Below are positions 49,444 through 58,711 of a stretch of DNA of 64,000 bases, piece after piece. The DNA comes from Saprospiraceae bacterium (GTDB lineage Bacteria > Bacteroidota > Bacteroidia > Chitinophagales > Saprospiraceae), in the NCBI GenBank assembly GCA_027008645.1, contig JALVEE010000267.1, positions 1-64,000 on the forward strand, read 5' to 3'. Both the position numbers and the translations under genes were made by a program. Positions within the stretch are counted from its first letter, which is position 1; each line of letters opens with the position of its first letter. The notes under the pieces were generated by a model that worked only from the letters and a program-made list of their open reading frames with translations, had not been told where the DNA came from and did not search any database.

Positions 49444-50319
49444 ATGAAAAATATCATCTTATTAATAGTATTGCTTTTTTCAGTAACAATTGCAAATGCT
49501 CAAAAAGAAAAATCCGATAGTGATACAACAAAAATCAAACTCGGCGATAAAACAATTATAATTGTTGATAAAAATGATAAGACCGAAGATACCATTTCTG
49601 TAAAAGAAGAAATCAAAGATGAGGAAATAACAATCAAACAAAACGAAAAGAAAACAAAAGCCAAAAAATACTACAACTCCAGAAATTATTCCAGATGGGC
49701 AGGATTGTACCTTGGTATAAATCAATTTGGAGATATTAGGGATGGTGGAGAACTAACAGCCAATTTCAAAAATTGGGAAATCAATCCTTGGAAAAGCAGA
49801 ATATGGAATATCAATTTTATGGAGATAAACCTTAGTATTGTTAAAAAACATATACTTTTGACCACCGGTTTTGGATTGGAATATAAAAACTTCTCATTCA
49901 AAAATAATATAGACTTAGTAGAAGAAAACGGGCAAGTGAATCCTGTGGTCAACAATAGTCTAAAATACAAAAAAGATAAGCTACATGTGAGTTATTTCCA
50001 AATGCCTATTTTGCTCGAATTTAATACTTCTTCAAGAGCAAGGAAAGGATTTTATTTAGCAGCCGGCTTTGTAGGGGGATTGAAAATGTATTCAAAACTC
50101 TATCAAAAATACGATTTGGATGACAATACCATTAAGAAAAGAACAAAAAGTGATTTTAATCTAAATCCTTATCAACTTTACGGTACTCTTAGGATTGGAA
50201 TCAACAGATTAACCCTCTATGGCAATTTTGACCTTATGCCTTTATTCAAAGAGGGTGAAAGTACATTGGGAGACAATCTTATGGTAGTAAGCGCAGGAGT
50301 AAAACTGATCGGTTTCTAA
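49444..50319 (+). CDS. Outer-membrane beta-barrel protein
   Basis: Signal peptide MKNIILLIVLLFSVTIANAQ, charged linker, beta-rich C-terminus ending VSAGVKLIGF. Confidence 0.75.
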   Translation: MKNIILLIVLLFSVTIANAQKEKSDSDTTKIKLGDKTIIIVDKNDKTEDTISVKEEIKDEEITIKQNEKKTKAKKYYNSRNYSRWAGLYLGINQFGDIRDGGELTANFKNWEINPWKSRIWNINFMEINLSIVKKHILLTTGFGLEYKNFSFKNNIDLVEENGQVNPVVNNSLKYKKDKLHVSYFQMPILLEFNTSSRARKGFYLAAGFVGGLKMYSKLYQKYDLDDNTIKKRTKSDFNLNPYQLYGTLRIGINRLTLYGNFDLMPLFKEGESTLGDNLMVVSAGVKLIGF

Positions 50320-50324
50320 AAATA

Positions 50325-50483
50325 TACTCAAACCACATAGCTTTTCAGGTTTTTGGCTCTTTCTTTTTCTCACTATCTTCGTTAAAATCAATAGCAATAG
50401 CATTGGCTATTCCGATTGATTTTGCCTCGATATTTAAAAAAATAAATTTGCCAATATTCCCGAAAAGCTAAATGGTTTGAGTA
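50325..50483. mobile_element. MITE-like element with ~25-bp terminal inverted repeats and flanking TA
   Basis: tactcaaaccacatagcttttcagg ... cccgaaaagctaaatggtttgagta, flanked by TA on both sides; no ORF. Confidence 0.65.
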
Positions 50484-50708
50484 TATAAACTCCCGCACAG
50501 AGTTTTTTCATATCACAAGTTGGCACCTGTAATTAATTTTACGGGTGTTTTTTTAATGGGTGTCAAAATGGCGCATTATATGCAATGGTACAGCTTTTGC
50601 ACTAAGGGGTTAATTGGAAGGGTAGTTTTAAATCAATTTAGCATTAAATTGTTTAAAACCACCTTTTATTTAATATAAATTATTACTATTAAAAAAAATA
50701 AAATAGAA

Positions 50709-52595
50709 ATGACGACAGAAAAAATTAAACAAAAAAAAGGACAAATTGGCGTAAGTGCAGATGATATTTTTCCACTTATCAAAAAGTTCCTTTATACAGA
50801 CCAGGAGATATTTTTAAGAGAGCTCATATCAAATGCAGTTGATGCAACGACAAAATTAAAAACTCTAGCATCGAAAGGTGAATTTAAAGGAGAACTTGGT
50901 GATCTCACAATAGATGTGAAACTCGATGAGAAAAATAAGACTATAAGCGTAATCGACAGAGGGATCGGAATGACAGAAGAAGAGGTGATAAAATACTTAA
51001 ATCAAGTCGCATTTTCTTCAGCTCAAGAGTTTTTGGAAAAATATTCCGGAGAAAATATTATAGGTCACTTTGGGCTCGGTTTTTACTCAGCATTTATGGT
51101 TGCTGAAAAGGTTGAAGTAAGAACAAAATCATACAAAGATGACGCAAAAGCCGTAAAATGGGTTTGTGACGGCTCTCCCGAATACACCTTGGAAGAAATT
51201 GATAAAGAATCAAGGGGTACTGAGATAATCTTGCATGTCGGTGAAGAAGGTAAAGACTATTTGAGCAAAAACAGAATTCAAGAATTGCTTGATAAATACT
51301 GTAAATTCTTACCTATACCTATCAGGTTTGGTACTAAAACCGAGTACAAAACAGAAGGGGAAGGAGATGATGCAAAGCAAATAGAAGAGGAAGTTGACAA
51401 TATCATCAATAATCCTAATCCACTATGGAAAAAGTCTCCAAATGAATTGAAAGATGAAGATTATAAGGAGTTTTACCGAGAGTTATTCCCGGGAACTTTC
51501 AATGATCCTGTTTTTTGGATTCATCTAAAGATGGATTACCCATTCAATCTAACGGGCATATTGTATTTCCCGAAAGTAACCAATAATTTCGATATTCAAA
51601 AAAGTAAAATTCACCTTTACAGCAATCAAGTATTTATCACAGATGATGTAAGGGCGATAGTTCCGGAATTTTTAATGCTTTTGCACGGAGTTATTGATTC
51701 TCCCGATATCCCTCTAAATGTTTCCAGAAGCAGTCTTCAAAATGACCAAAGAGTGAAGAAAATCACATCTTATATTACCAAAAAAGTAGCGGAAAAACTA
51801 AAGGGGATTTTCAAAAAAGACAGAAAAGAATTTGAAAATAAATGGGATGATATCAGCACATTTGTGAAATACGGTATGATTACTGAGGAGAAATTTTACG
51901 ATAAAGCATTGGATTTTGTTTTGTTGAAAAATGAAGAGGGCAAATACTTTACATTTGAGGAATACAAAGAAAAGATTAAAGCAAACCAAGTTGATAAACA
52001 CGATAAGACCGTAATAATTTACACAAGTGATGTCAAAGCCCAACACAGTTATATTCAATCTGCTAAAAATTACGGATATGATGTTGTCGTAATGGACAAT
52101 ATTATCGATGTTCATTTTATGCAGCATATGGAAACCAAAGACGGAAGCATTACATTTGTGAGAGTTGATTCAGATACGGTTGATAATTTGGTGCAAAAAG
52201 ATGAGAAGAAAGAATCTGTGATGTCCGAAAAACAACAAGAAAAAGTAAAAACCATATTCACAGAATCTCTAAAGGGAGAGAACAATACTATTGAAATGAA
52301 AGCACTTTCTCCGGATGATTTGCCGGTTGTAATTACCAAACCGGAATTTATGCGTAGATTTAAAGAAATGCAACAATATCAAAGTATGGGTATGGGAGAT
52401 TTGCCCGAAAGTTACAATATCATAATCAATTCCAACAATCCATTGATTGCTGACAAATTGGTCAAGATGAAAAGTCAAGAAAAGAAAGAAAAATTTGCAA
52501 CATATCTATACAAACTGGCAAAATTGAATCAAAATATGCTTACCGGAGAAGAAATGACGGATTTTGTAAAGACAAGTGTAGAGTTTTTGAAATAG
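50709..52595 (+). CDS. htpG: Molecular chaperone HtpG (Hsp90)
   Basis: FLRELISNAVDATTKLK, ISVIDRGIGMTEEEV, IGHFGLGFYSAFMVA, GVIDSPDIPLNVSRSSLQ. Confidence 0.97.
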   Translation: MTTEKIKQKKGQIGVSADDIFPLIKKFLYTDQEIFLRELISNAVDATTKLKTLASKGEFKGELGDLTIDVKLDEKNKTISVIDRGIGMTEEEVIKYLNQVAFSSAQEFLEKYSGENIIGHFGLGFYSAFMVAEKVEVRTKSYKDDAKAVKWVCDGSPEYTLEEIDKESRGTEIILHVGEEGKDYLSKNRIQELLDKYCKFLPIPIRFGTKTEYKTEGEGDDAKQIEEEVDNIINNPNPLWKKSPNELKDEDYKEFYRELFPGTFNDPVFWIHLKMDYPFNLTGILYFPKVTNNFDIQKSKIHLYSNQVFITDDVRAIVPEFLMLLHGVIDSPDIPLNVSRSSLQNDQRVKKITSYITKKVAEKLKGIFKKDRKEFENKWDDISTFVKYGMITEEKFYDKALDFVLLKNEEGKYFTFEEYKEKIKANQVDKHDKTVIIYTSDVKAQHSYIQSAKNYGYDVVVMDNIIDVHFMQHMETKDGSITFVRVDSDTVDNLVQKDEKKESVMSEKQQEKVKTIFTESLKGENNTIEMKALSPDDLPVVITKPEFMRRFKEMQQYQSMGMGDLPESYNIIINSNNPLIADKLVKMKSQEKKEKFATYLYKLAKLNQNMLTGEEMTDFVKTSVEFLK

Positions 52596-52650
52596 GTGTT
52601 TAGTGCGCTACAAGTATAAGAAACTTATAGTGATATGAGAAAAACAACCT

Positions 52651-52735
52651 GTATCATTTTATTTTTTCGCTTTTCCTAACCCTTGCCTCTGACTCCTAAA
52701 GGAGAATCAACCCACAATGCGAAAAAATGAAATAC
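52651..52735 (+). repeat. Palindromic intergenic element, copy E
   Basis: gtatcattttattttttcgc ... ttgcctctgactcctaaaggagaatcaaccc ... gcgaaaaaatgaaatac. Confidence 0.85.
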
Positions 52736-52737
52736 AA

Positions 52738-52770
52738 AAAAAACCTGCATCAAAATGATGTGGGTTTTTT
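52738..52770. terminator. Bidirectional intrinsic terminator
   Basis: aaaaacctgcatc-aaaat-gatgtgggttttttt between convergent genes. Confidence 0.8.
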
Positions 52771-54638
52771 TATTCAAATTCTTCTAATTTCTCCATTAAA
52801 GTTTCCCAGCGATTTTCCAGATTTAATATTTCGTTGTCAAGAGCATTGAGTTTTTTACCCATTTCAGCTATTTTACCGGGATCAGTATCCGTATTTTCTT
52901 CAAAGAACTGATGAACTTTTTGTTTTTCATTTTCTTTTTTTTCAATCTCTTTCAAAGTTCTGGATATTTCATTATCTATTTTCTTTTTTTCTTTGCGCTG
53001 AGCGTTTTTATCCTCTATTGATTGCTTTTTATATTGATTTGCATCTTCTTTTTTACTTAAATTTTTATTTGCACGGTATTCGGTATATGTACCGTTAAAA
53101 TCCTTGATATTTCCCTTTCCGTCCATTATAAACAGATGATCGGTAAGTTTGTCCATAAAATATCTATCGTGAGTGATAATAATCAGATTGCCCTTGAAGC
53201 CCATAAGATAATCTTCCAGTATATTCAATGTGACAATATCCAAATCATTGGTAGGTTCATCGAGAATAAGGAAATTTGGATTTTTCATTAAGACCGTCAG
53301 AAGTTGTAGTCGTCTTTTTTCACCTCCGCTTAATTGTGATACATATACTTGTTGGTGTTTTCTGGAAAAAAGAAAGCGTTCTAATAATTGCTCTGCGGTC
53401 AATTTTTTACCATTGGCCATTGGCAAATATTCGGCGATATCCGTTATCACTTCGAGCACACGTTTATCCTTTGACAATACCAGCCCCCCTTGTGAGAAAT
53501 TTCCAAAATGAACTGTTTCACCTATTACTATCTTACCACTATCAGGACGTACTAATCCTGTTATCATATTGATAAAAGTTGATTTTCCGGCACCGTTATC
53601 ACCGACTATCCCTACTTTTTCAAATCTCTTGAACTTATAGCTAAAGTCATTTAGTATTTTAATATCGCCAAAAGCTTTTTCGACATTGTACAATTCTAAG
53701 ATTTTACCTCCCAGTCTTTGAGTTTCAATATCGATACTGATGGAATCATTGTATATCGCCTTGCTCGCTTTTTCACCAATCTCATGAGCCCTGTCAATTC
53801 TGGATTTTGATTTGGTTGTTCTGGCCTTTGGTTGTCTTTTTAGCCATTCCAATTCTTTTTTATACAATTTCTTTATTTTTTCGGCTGTTACCGATTCATT
53901 GTGTATTCTTTCTGCTTTCTTTTCCAGATATCGTTCATAATTACCGGAATAAACAAACAATTCTCCCCTGTCCAATTCTACAATTCTATTGCAGGTATTT
54001 TCCAAAAAATATCTATCATGGGTAACCATGAACAAAGTTATTTTCTTATTTGAAAGATAGTTTTCCAGCCATTCTATCATATCGATATCCAAGTGATTGG
54101 TAGGCTCGTCAAGAATCAAAAAATCAGGTTCTTGAACAATGATTCTTGCAAGAGCAACACGCTTTTTTTGCCCTCCCGATAATTCTTTTATTTTTTGGTC
54201 AAGCTTAGGAATTTTTAATTTAAAAAGAATTTCTTTAATCTTATTTTCAATATTCCAAGCATCAAGATTATCCAATTTTGCAATAGCGATATCCAATGTT
54301 TCATTGTCATTTTTAATTACTGCCGTTTCATATTGCTTAATAGCATTTATTTTGGGGTCATCTGTATCAAATACCGCATCCAAAACACTAAAATCTTCTT
54401 CGAAAACCGGTTCCTGTTTTAAAAATGCCAATTTAATATCCTTATTTATTATAATTTTGGCTTTCTCACCTTCGGGGCTCTCTTCACCAAAAATCACTCT
54501 GAGGAGTGTGGATTTACCGCTTCCGTTTTTGGCAATTAATCCGATTTTATCCCCTTGGTTAATACTGAGATTAATATTTTCAAACAGGATTTTTTCCCCA
54601 TAAGATTTAGTAACATTTTCTAAAAGCAAGTAATTCAT
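52770..54638 (-). CDS. ABC-F family ATPase (Uup-like)
   Basis: Two ABC domains (GLIAKNGSGKSTLLRVIFG; GIVGDNGAGKSTFINMITG), LSGGQKKRVALARI, LSGGEKRRLQLL, C-terminal coiled coil. Confidence 0.93.
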   Translation of the reverse strand: MNYLLLENVTKSYGEKILFENINLSINQGDKIGLIAKNGSGKSTLLRVIFGEESPEGEKAKIIINKDIKLAFLKQEPVFEEDFSVLDAVFDTDDPKINAIKQYETAVIKNDNETLDIAIAKLDNLDAWNIENKIKEILFKLKIPKLDQKIKELSGGQKKRVALARIIVQEPDFLILDEPTNHLDIDMIEWLENYLSNKKITLFMVTHDRYFLENTCNRIVELDRGELFVYSGNYERYLEKKAERIHNESVTAEKIKKLYKKELEWLKRQPKARTTKSKSRIDRAHEIGEKASKAIYNDSISIDIETQRLGGKILELYNVEKAFGDIKILNDFSYKFKRFEKVGIVGDNGAGKSTFINMITGLVRPDSGKIVIGETVHFGNFSQGGLVLSKDKRVLEVITDIAEYLPMANGKKLTAEQLLERFLFSRKHQQVYVSQLSGGEKRRLQLLTVLMKNPNFLILDEPTNDLDIVTLNILEDYLMGFKGNLIIITHDRYFMDKLTDHLFIMDGKGNIKDFNGTYTEYRANKNLSKKEDANQYKKQSIEDKNAQRKEKKKIDNEISRTLKEIEKKENEKQKVHQFFEENTDTDPGKIAEMGKKLNALDNEILNLENRWETLMEKLEEFE

Positions 54639-54690
54639 CTATCCTTTATTCTTGTATGAATCGCAAAAGTAAGATAATAAACTTAGAATA

Positions 54691-55818
54691 TTAACCAATC
54701 CCGATAAACGATTCGAAATTTTCAGGATTTATCAATTGAAAATCACTATCCGGATAAGTTGAAATAAAAGCTTTTGGTGGTTTAACTTTTGCTTTTTTAT
54801 TCCATTTGAATTCGTAAGCGTGTAATTTCCCGTCATACTCTTCAATATAATCTATTTCTTTTTGTTTAAGCGTTCTCCAAAAATATTTATTTGAATAAAG
54901 ATTGTTATAGTTTGTGTGCTTCATCCTTTCGCTAATAATAAAATTTTCCCACAAAGCACCAACGTCATTGCGCAAGTTTAAAGAATTGAAATTTGCAATT
55001 ATTGCATTTCTAATTCCATTATCATAAAAATAAATTTTCTTAGATTTTTTTAACTCATTTCTTAAATTCCTAGAAAATGAAGGTAATTTAAAAATCACAA
55101 ATGATTTTTGTAGTAAATCTATGTAGCTTTCAACAGTTTCGTTATTCAAGCCAGATAATAAACCTAATTCGGAATAAGAAACCTGATTTCCAACTTGAAA
55201 TGCAAGAGCTTGAAGTAATTTTAATAATTTATCAGATTTTTTTATTTTATTCCAAATGAGAATATCCTTGTAAAGATAATCGGAGGTCAATGAATTCAGC
55301 AATTCAATCTTATCTTTTTTAGCCAAAACAACATCAGGGTAATAACCATATATCATTCTGTTTTCTAACTGATTGTACTCCTCCCAATACCCATGATAAT
55401 CAACCATTTCTTTAAAAGATAACGGAAAAAGATTAAACTCCCATTTTCGTCCTGTCAAAGGTTCATTTACTTTGTTTGCTAATTCAAATGAACTCGAACC
55501 GGAAGCTATCAATTGGACATCCTCGATATAATCAGTTATTAATTTCATTTTAAGCCCGATATCTGAGATCATTTGAGCTTCATCTATGACTATATATTTA
55601 TTATTTCCAATTATATTTTTTAATTTATTCACATTGATATTCTGAAAATTCAATCTGACTTCAGGACTATCACCATTCAACCAAAGCACATTTTTCTTAT
55701 GATGAAATATTGAATTTAATAGGGTAGTTTTTCCAGTTTGTCTCGCTCCTAATACGATTATTGCTTTTTTTGTACCAAGCTTAGATTCTATTTTATTTTC
55801 TATAATTCTTTTTATCAT
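54691..55818 (-). CDS. AAA-family ATPase with DUF4143 C-terminus
   Basis: VLGARQTGKTTLLNSIF, YIVIDEAQMI, LIASGSSSFEL, LTGRKWEFNLFPLSFKE. Confidence 0.93.
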   Translation of the reverse strand: MIKRIIENKIESKLGTKKAIIVLGARQTGKTTLLNSIFHHKKNVLWLNGDSPEVRLNFQNINVNKLKNIIGNNKYIVIDEAQMISDIGLKMKLITDYIEDVQLIASGSSSFELANKVNEPLTGRKWEFNLFPLSFKEMVDYHGYWEEYNQLENRMIYGYYPDVVLAKKDKIELLNSLTSDYLYKDILIWNKIKKSDKLLKLLQALAFQVGNQVSYSELGLLSGLNNETVESYIDLLQKSFVIFKLPSFSRNLRNELKKSKKIYFYDNGIRNAIIANFNSLNLRNDVGALWENFIISERMKHTNYNNLYSNKYFWRTLKQKEIDYIEEYDGKLHAYEFKWNKKAKVKPPKAFISTYPDSDFQLINPENFESFIGIG

Positions 55819-55828
55819 AATTTTTTTG

Positions 55829-55836
55829 CAAATATA
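55829..55836 (-). promoter_or_regulatory. -7 box TATATTTG for the DUF4143 ATPase gene
   Basis: Reverse complement of caaatata, 10 nt upstream of the start codon. Confidence 0.5.
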
Positions 55837-55839
55837 AGC

Positions 55840-55893
55840 ATATTTTGCGTATCTATCCGTAATTTATACCAATATTTTGCGTATTGATCCGCA
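55840..55893. promoter_or_regulatory. Two operator-like direct repeats, 32-bp period
   Basis: atattttgcgtatctatccgta (55840-55861) and atattttgcgtattgatccgca (55872-55893); second contains tttgcg/cgcaaa inverted repeat. Confidence 0.6.
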
Positions 55894-55960
55894 AATTATG
55901 CTATTAATTAAACATTAGTAACTAAAAGTTCACTCGGAAAATTTGGAAATATTTTTATGT

Positions 55961-56779
55961 TTACAAATAATTATCTATCCATTCACCCAATAGTTCCATT
56001 AAGATATGTTCTGATTTTTTTACCATTTTGACTACATCTTGATGAGTTGTTTCTTTAATTCGCTCAGGTGGATAGCATTCATTGGAAACCATGGAAAATC
56101 CCGTAACTTTTATACCACCATGTACAGCTGCGATTGTTTCAAAAACAGTTGACATACCGATAAGGTCAGCCCCCATTCTATAAATCATCGAATACTCAGC
56201 CGGAGTTTCCAGACTGGGACCTTGTAGTGCCAAATATATTCCTTGTTTAAGATTATATCCGGTTTTCTTAGAAATCTCTATAAACTCTTTTCGGATATCG
56301 GCATTGTATGCATTAGACATATCGGGAAATCTTGTTCCAAGTTCATCGATATTTTTACCTCTCAGAGGGTGATCCGGAATCATATTGATATGGTCTTTTA
56401 GTAATATCACATCACCTGCGTTGAAATCCGGGTTTATTCCACCGGCAGCATTAGTTAAAATCAAATTTTTTGCACCCATATATTGCATTACGCGTACAGG
56501 ATAAGTGACCTCTTTTGCAGAATAACCTTCATAATAATGCATTCTACCCGAAAATAAATATATATTAGTTCCATTTCTTTTCCCAATTACCAATTCACCT
56601 TTGTGGTTTTGCACGGTACTTGTTTTGAAATGAGGAATCTCACGATAAGGAATTTTTTTTACAATCTCATCCAAAAGTTCTTCACTACTTAATCCCGAAC
56701 CAAAAACAATAGCTAAGTGAGGTTTTACATCCGTTAGGGATTCAATAAATTTTGTAGTTTCCTTGAGTTTTTCTATCAT
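55961..56779 (-). CDS. punA: Purine-nucleoside phosphorylase
   Basis: LAIVFGSGLSSEELLDEI, VQNHKGELVIGKRNG, SGRMHYYEGYSAKEVTYPVRVMQYMGAKNLILTNAAGGINPDF, LQGPSLETPAEYSM. Confidence 0.93.
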   Translation of the reverse strand: MIEKLKETTKFIESLTDVKPHLAIVFGSGLSSEELLDEIVKKIPYREIPHFKTSTVQNHKGELVIGKRNGTNIYLFSGRMHYYEGYSAKEVTYPVRVMQYMGAKNLILTNAAGGINPDFNAGDVILLKDHINMIPDHPLRGKNIDELGTRFPDMSNAYNADIRKEFIEISKKTGYNLKQGIYLALQGPSLETPAEYSMIYRMGADLIGMSTVFETIAAVHGGIKVTGFSMVSNECYPPERIKETTHQDVVKMVKKSEHILMELLGEWIDNYL

Positions 56780-56867
56780 TTTTAGTAATTTTATAATATA
56801 AATTCGTCAAAATTAAAACTTTAGTAAGAAAAAGAGGCAAATTATTATTAAAAAATGTAAAAAGCCT

Positions 56868-56875
56868 TATATTTG
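56868..56875 (+). promoter_or_regulatory. -7 box TATATTTG of the rimP-nusA-infB operon
   Basis: Matches TAnnTTTG, followed by GC; upstream of leader hairpin. Confidence 0.55.
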
Positions 56876-56892
56876 CGCATGATTTAAAGGGA

Positions 56893-56920
56893 GAGGGAGC
56901 GTATTAGCTCCCTCTTTTTT
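56893..56920 (+). terminator. Leader terminator/attenuator-like hairpin upstream of rimP
   Basis: gagggagc-gtatta-gctccctc perfect 8-bp stem followed by six T. Confidence 0.75.
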
Positions 56921-56931
56921 ATAAAGGTAAT

Positions 56932-57393
56932 ATGATAGAAGAGAAATTAATACCGGTTATTGAACAAAAGTTATCTGAAGAAGGCTTTGAAGATTGCTTT
57001 ATAGTTGATATTGTAGTAAGCAAAAACTCCAAGGTTGTAGTGTATGTGGATTGTGATTCCGGTGTACCTATCAGAAAATGTGTTAGTATTAGTAGAAGAA
57101 TAGAGCATTATCTCGATGAAACCTTATTGTTAGGAGAAAAATACACACTTGAAGTTTCATCTCCGGGACTGGATAAGCCACTTGTCAGAAGACAATACAA
57201 AAAGAATATAGGCAGAGATTTAAAGGTAAAACTACCTGACAATGTTAAAATAAAAGGTACGCTCATTGAGGTTGATGAATTTGGTATAGTATTGGAAGTA
57301 TCTGAAAAGAAAAATGTAAAAAAAATAGAATTGAAATTTGAGGATATCCTCGAATCAAAAGTAATTGTAAAATTTAATAAAAAGAAAAAATGA
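56932..57393 (+). CDS. rimP: Ribosome maturation factor RimP
   Basis: VYVDCDSGVPIRKCVSISRRIEHYLDE, LEVSSPGLDKPL; upstream of nusA. Confidence 0.93.
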   Translation: MIEEKLIPVIEQKLSEEGFEDCFIVDIVVSKNSKVVVYVDCDSGVPIRKCVSISRRIEHYLDETLLLGEKYTLEVSSPGLDKPLVRRQYKKNIGRDLKVKLPDNVKIKGTLIEVDEFGIVLEVSEKKNVKKIELKFEDILESKVIVKFNKKKK

Positions 57394-58628
57394 ATTTAAT
57401 AGAATCTTTTTCTCAATTTAAAGCGGGGAAAAACATGGACAGACCGACATTGGTTAGGGTCTTGGAAGATGTTTTCAGAACGCTAATTAAAAAGAAATAT
57501 GGCTCTGATGATAATTTTGAAGTCATTGTAAATACGACTAATGGTGACCTTGAATTGTGGAAAGTACGGGAGATTGTTCCTGACGGGGAAGTTACAGATG
57601 TACTTACTCAAATATCTTTTTCCGAAGCACAATTAATCGATGAAGATTATGAAGTGGGAGAGGAATGTTATGAACAATTGGACGTTGAGTCATTTGGTAG
57701 AAGGGCTATAATGGCTGCAAGGCAAACTTTGGTTTCAAGAATATCAGAATTGGAAAAGGAAGACGTTTACAAAAAATACAAGGACAGAGCAGGAGAATTG
57801 GTTTTAGGTGAAGTGGGACAGATTATGAAAAAAGATTTATTGGTGATAGACGATGCTACCGACAATGAATTGATTTTGCCCAGAAGCGAAATGATAAAGG
57901 GTGACTTTTTCAGAAAAGGTGATATGATAAAGGCTGTAATCAAGCATGTTGAAATGAAAAACAACAATCCGATTATCATTATTTCCAGAACTGACAGCAA
58001 GTTTCTTGAAAAACTGATGGAGCAAGAAGTTCCGGAGATAGAAGACGGGTTAATCACAATAAAAGATATTGTTAGAATACCGGGTATCAGAGCAAAAGTA
58101 GCAGTTGAATCTTATGATGATAGAATCGATCCAGTTGGGGCATGTGTTGGAATGAAAGGGTCAAGGATACATGGAATTGTTCGTGAATTGAGAAATGAAA
58201 ATATTGACATAATCAATTATACCAATAATACCATACTGTATATCCAAAGATCTTTGACTCCGGCTAAAGTTTCAAAAATCGAGTTGGATGATGAAAATAT
58301 GAAAGCTGCAGTTTACTTAAAACCGGATCAGGTATCAATGGCGATTGGTAAAAACGGTGCCAATATAAAACTTGCCAGCAGATTGACAAAATATGAAATC
58401 GATATATACAGAGAAGTTGACGAAAACTTAATCGATGATGTAGATTTGGATGAATTTAGCGATGAAATAGAAGAGTGGATTATAGATCAATTTAAAAATA
58501 TCGGCTGCGATACGGCTAAAAGTGTATTGGAATTAAACAGAGAAGAATTGGCGAGAAGAACAGATCTTGAAGAAGAGACAATTGATGAAGTGTTGAATAT
58601 TTTACAATCGGAATTTGAAGAAAATTAG
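57390..58628 (+). CDS. nusA: Transcription termination/antitermination factor NusA
   Basis: RAIMAARQTLVSRISELEKEDVYKKYKDRAGELVLGEV (S1 region), DRIDPVGACVGMKGSRIHGIVRELRNENIDII, AIGKNGANIKLASRLTKYEIDI (KH). Confidence 0.96.
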   Translation: MNLIESFSQFKAGKNMDRPTLVRVLEDVFRTLIKKKYGSDDNFEVIVNTTNGDLELWKVREIVPDGEVTDVLTQISFSEAQLIDEDYEVGEECYEQLDVESFGRRAIMAARQTLVSRISELEKEDVYKKYKDRAGELVLGEVGQIMKKDLLVIDDATDNELILPRSEMIKGDFFRKGDMIKAVIKHVEMKNNNPIIIISRTDSKFLEKLMEQEVPEIEDGLITIKDIVRIPGIRAKVAVESYDDRIDPVGACVGMKGSRIHGIVRELRNENIDIINYTNNTILYIQRSLTPAKVSKIELDDENMKAAVYLKPDQVSMAIGKNGANIKLASRLTKYEIDIYREVDENLIDDVDLDEFSDEIEEWIIDQFKNIGCDTAKSVLELNREELARRTDLEEETIDEVLNILQSEFEEN

Positions 58629-58711
58629 AGTTTTTCCCGGTAGTAAAAGTATTTTTTTGATTTTTAATGAGGAGCTAAACCTTTAACAAAACATAGAACT
58701 AAATATTGATA

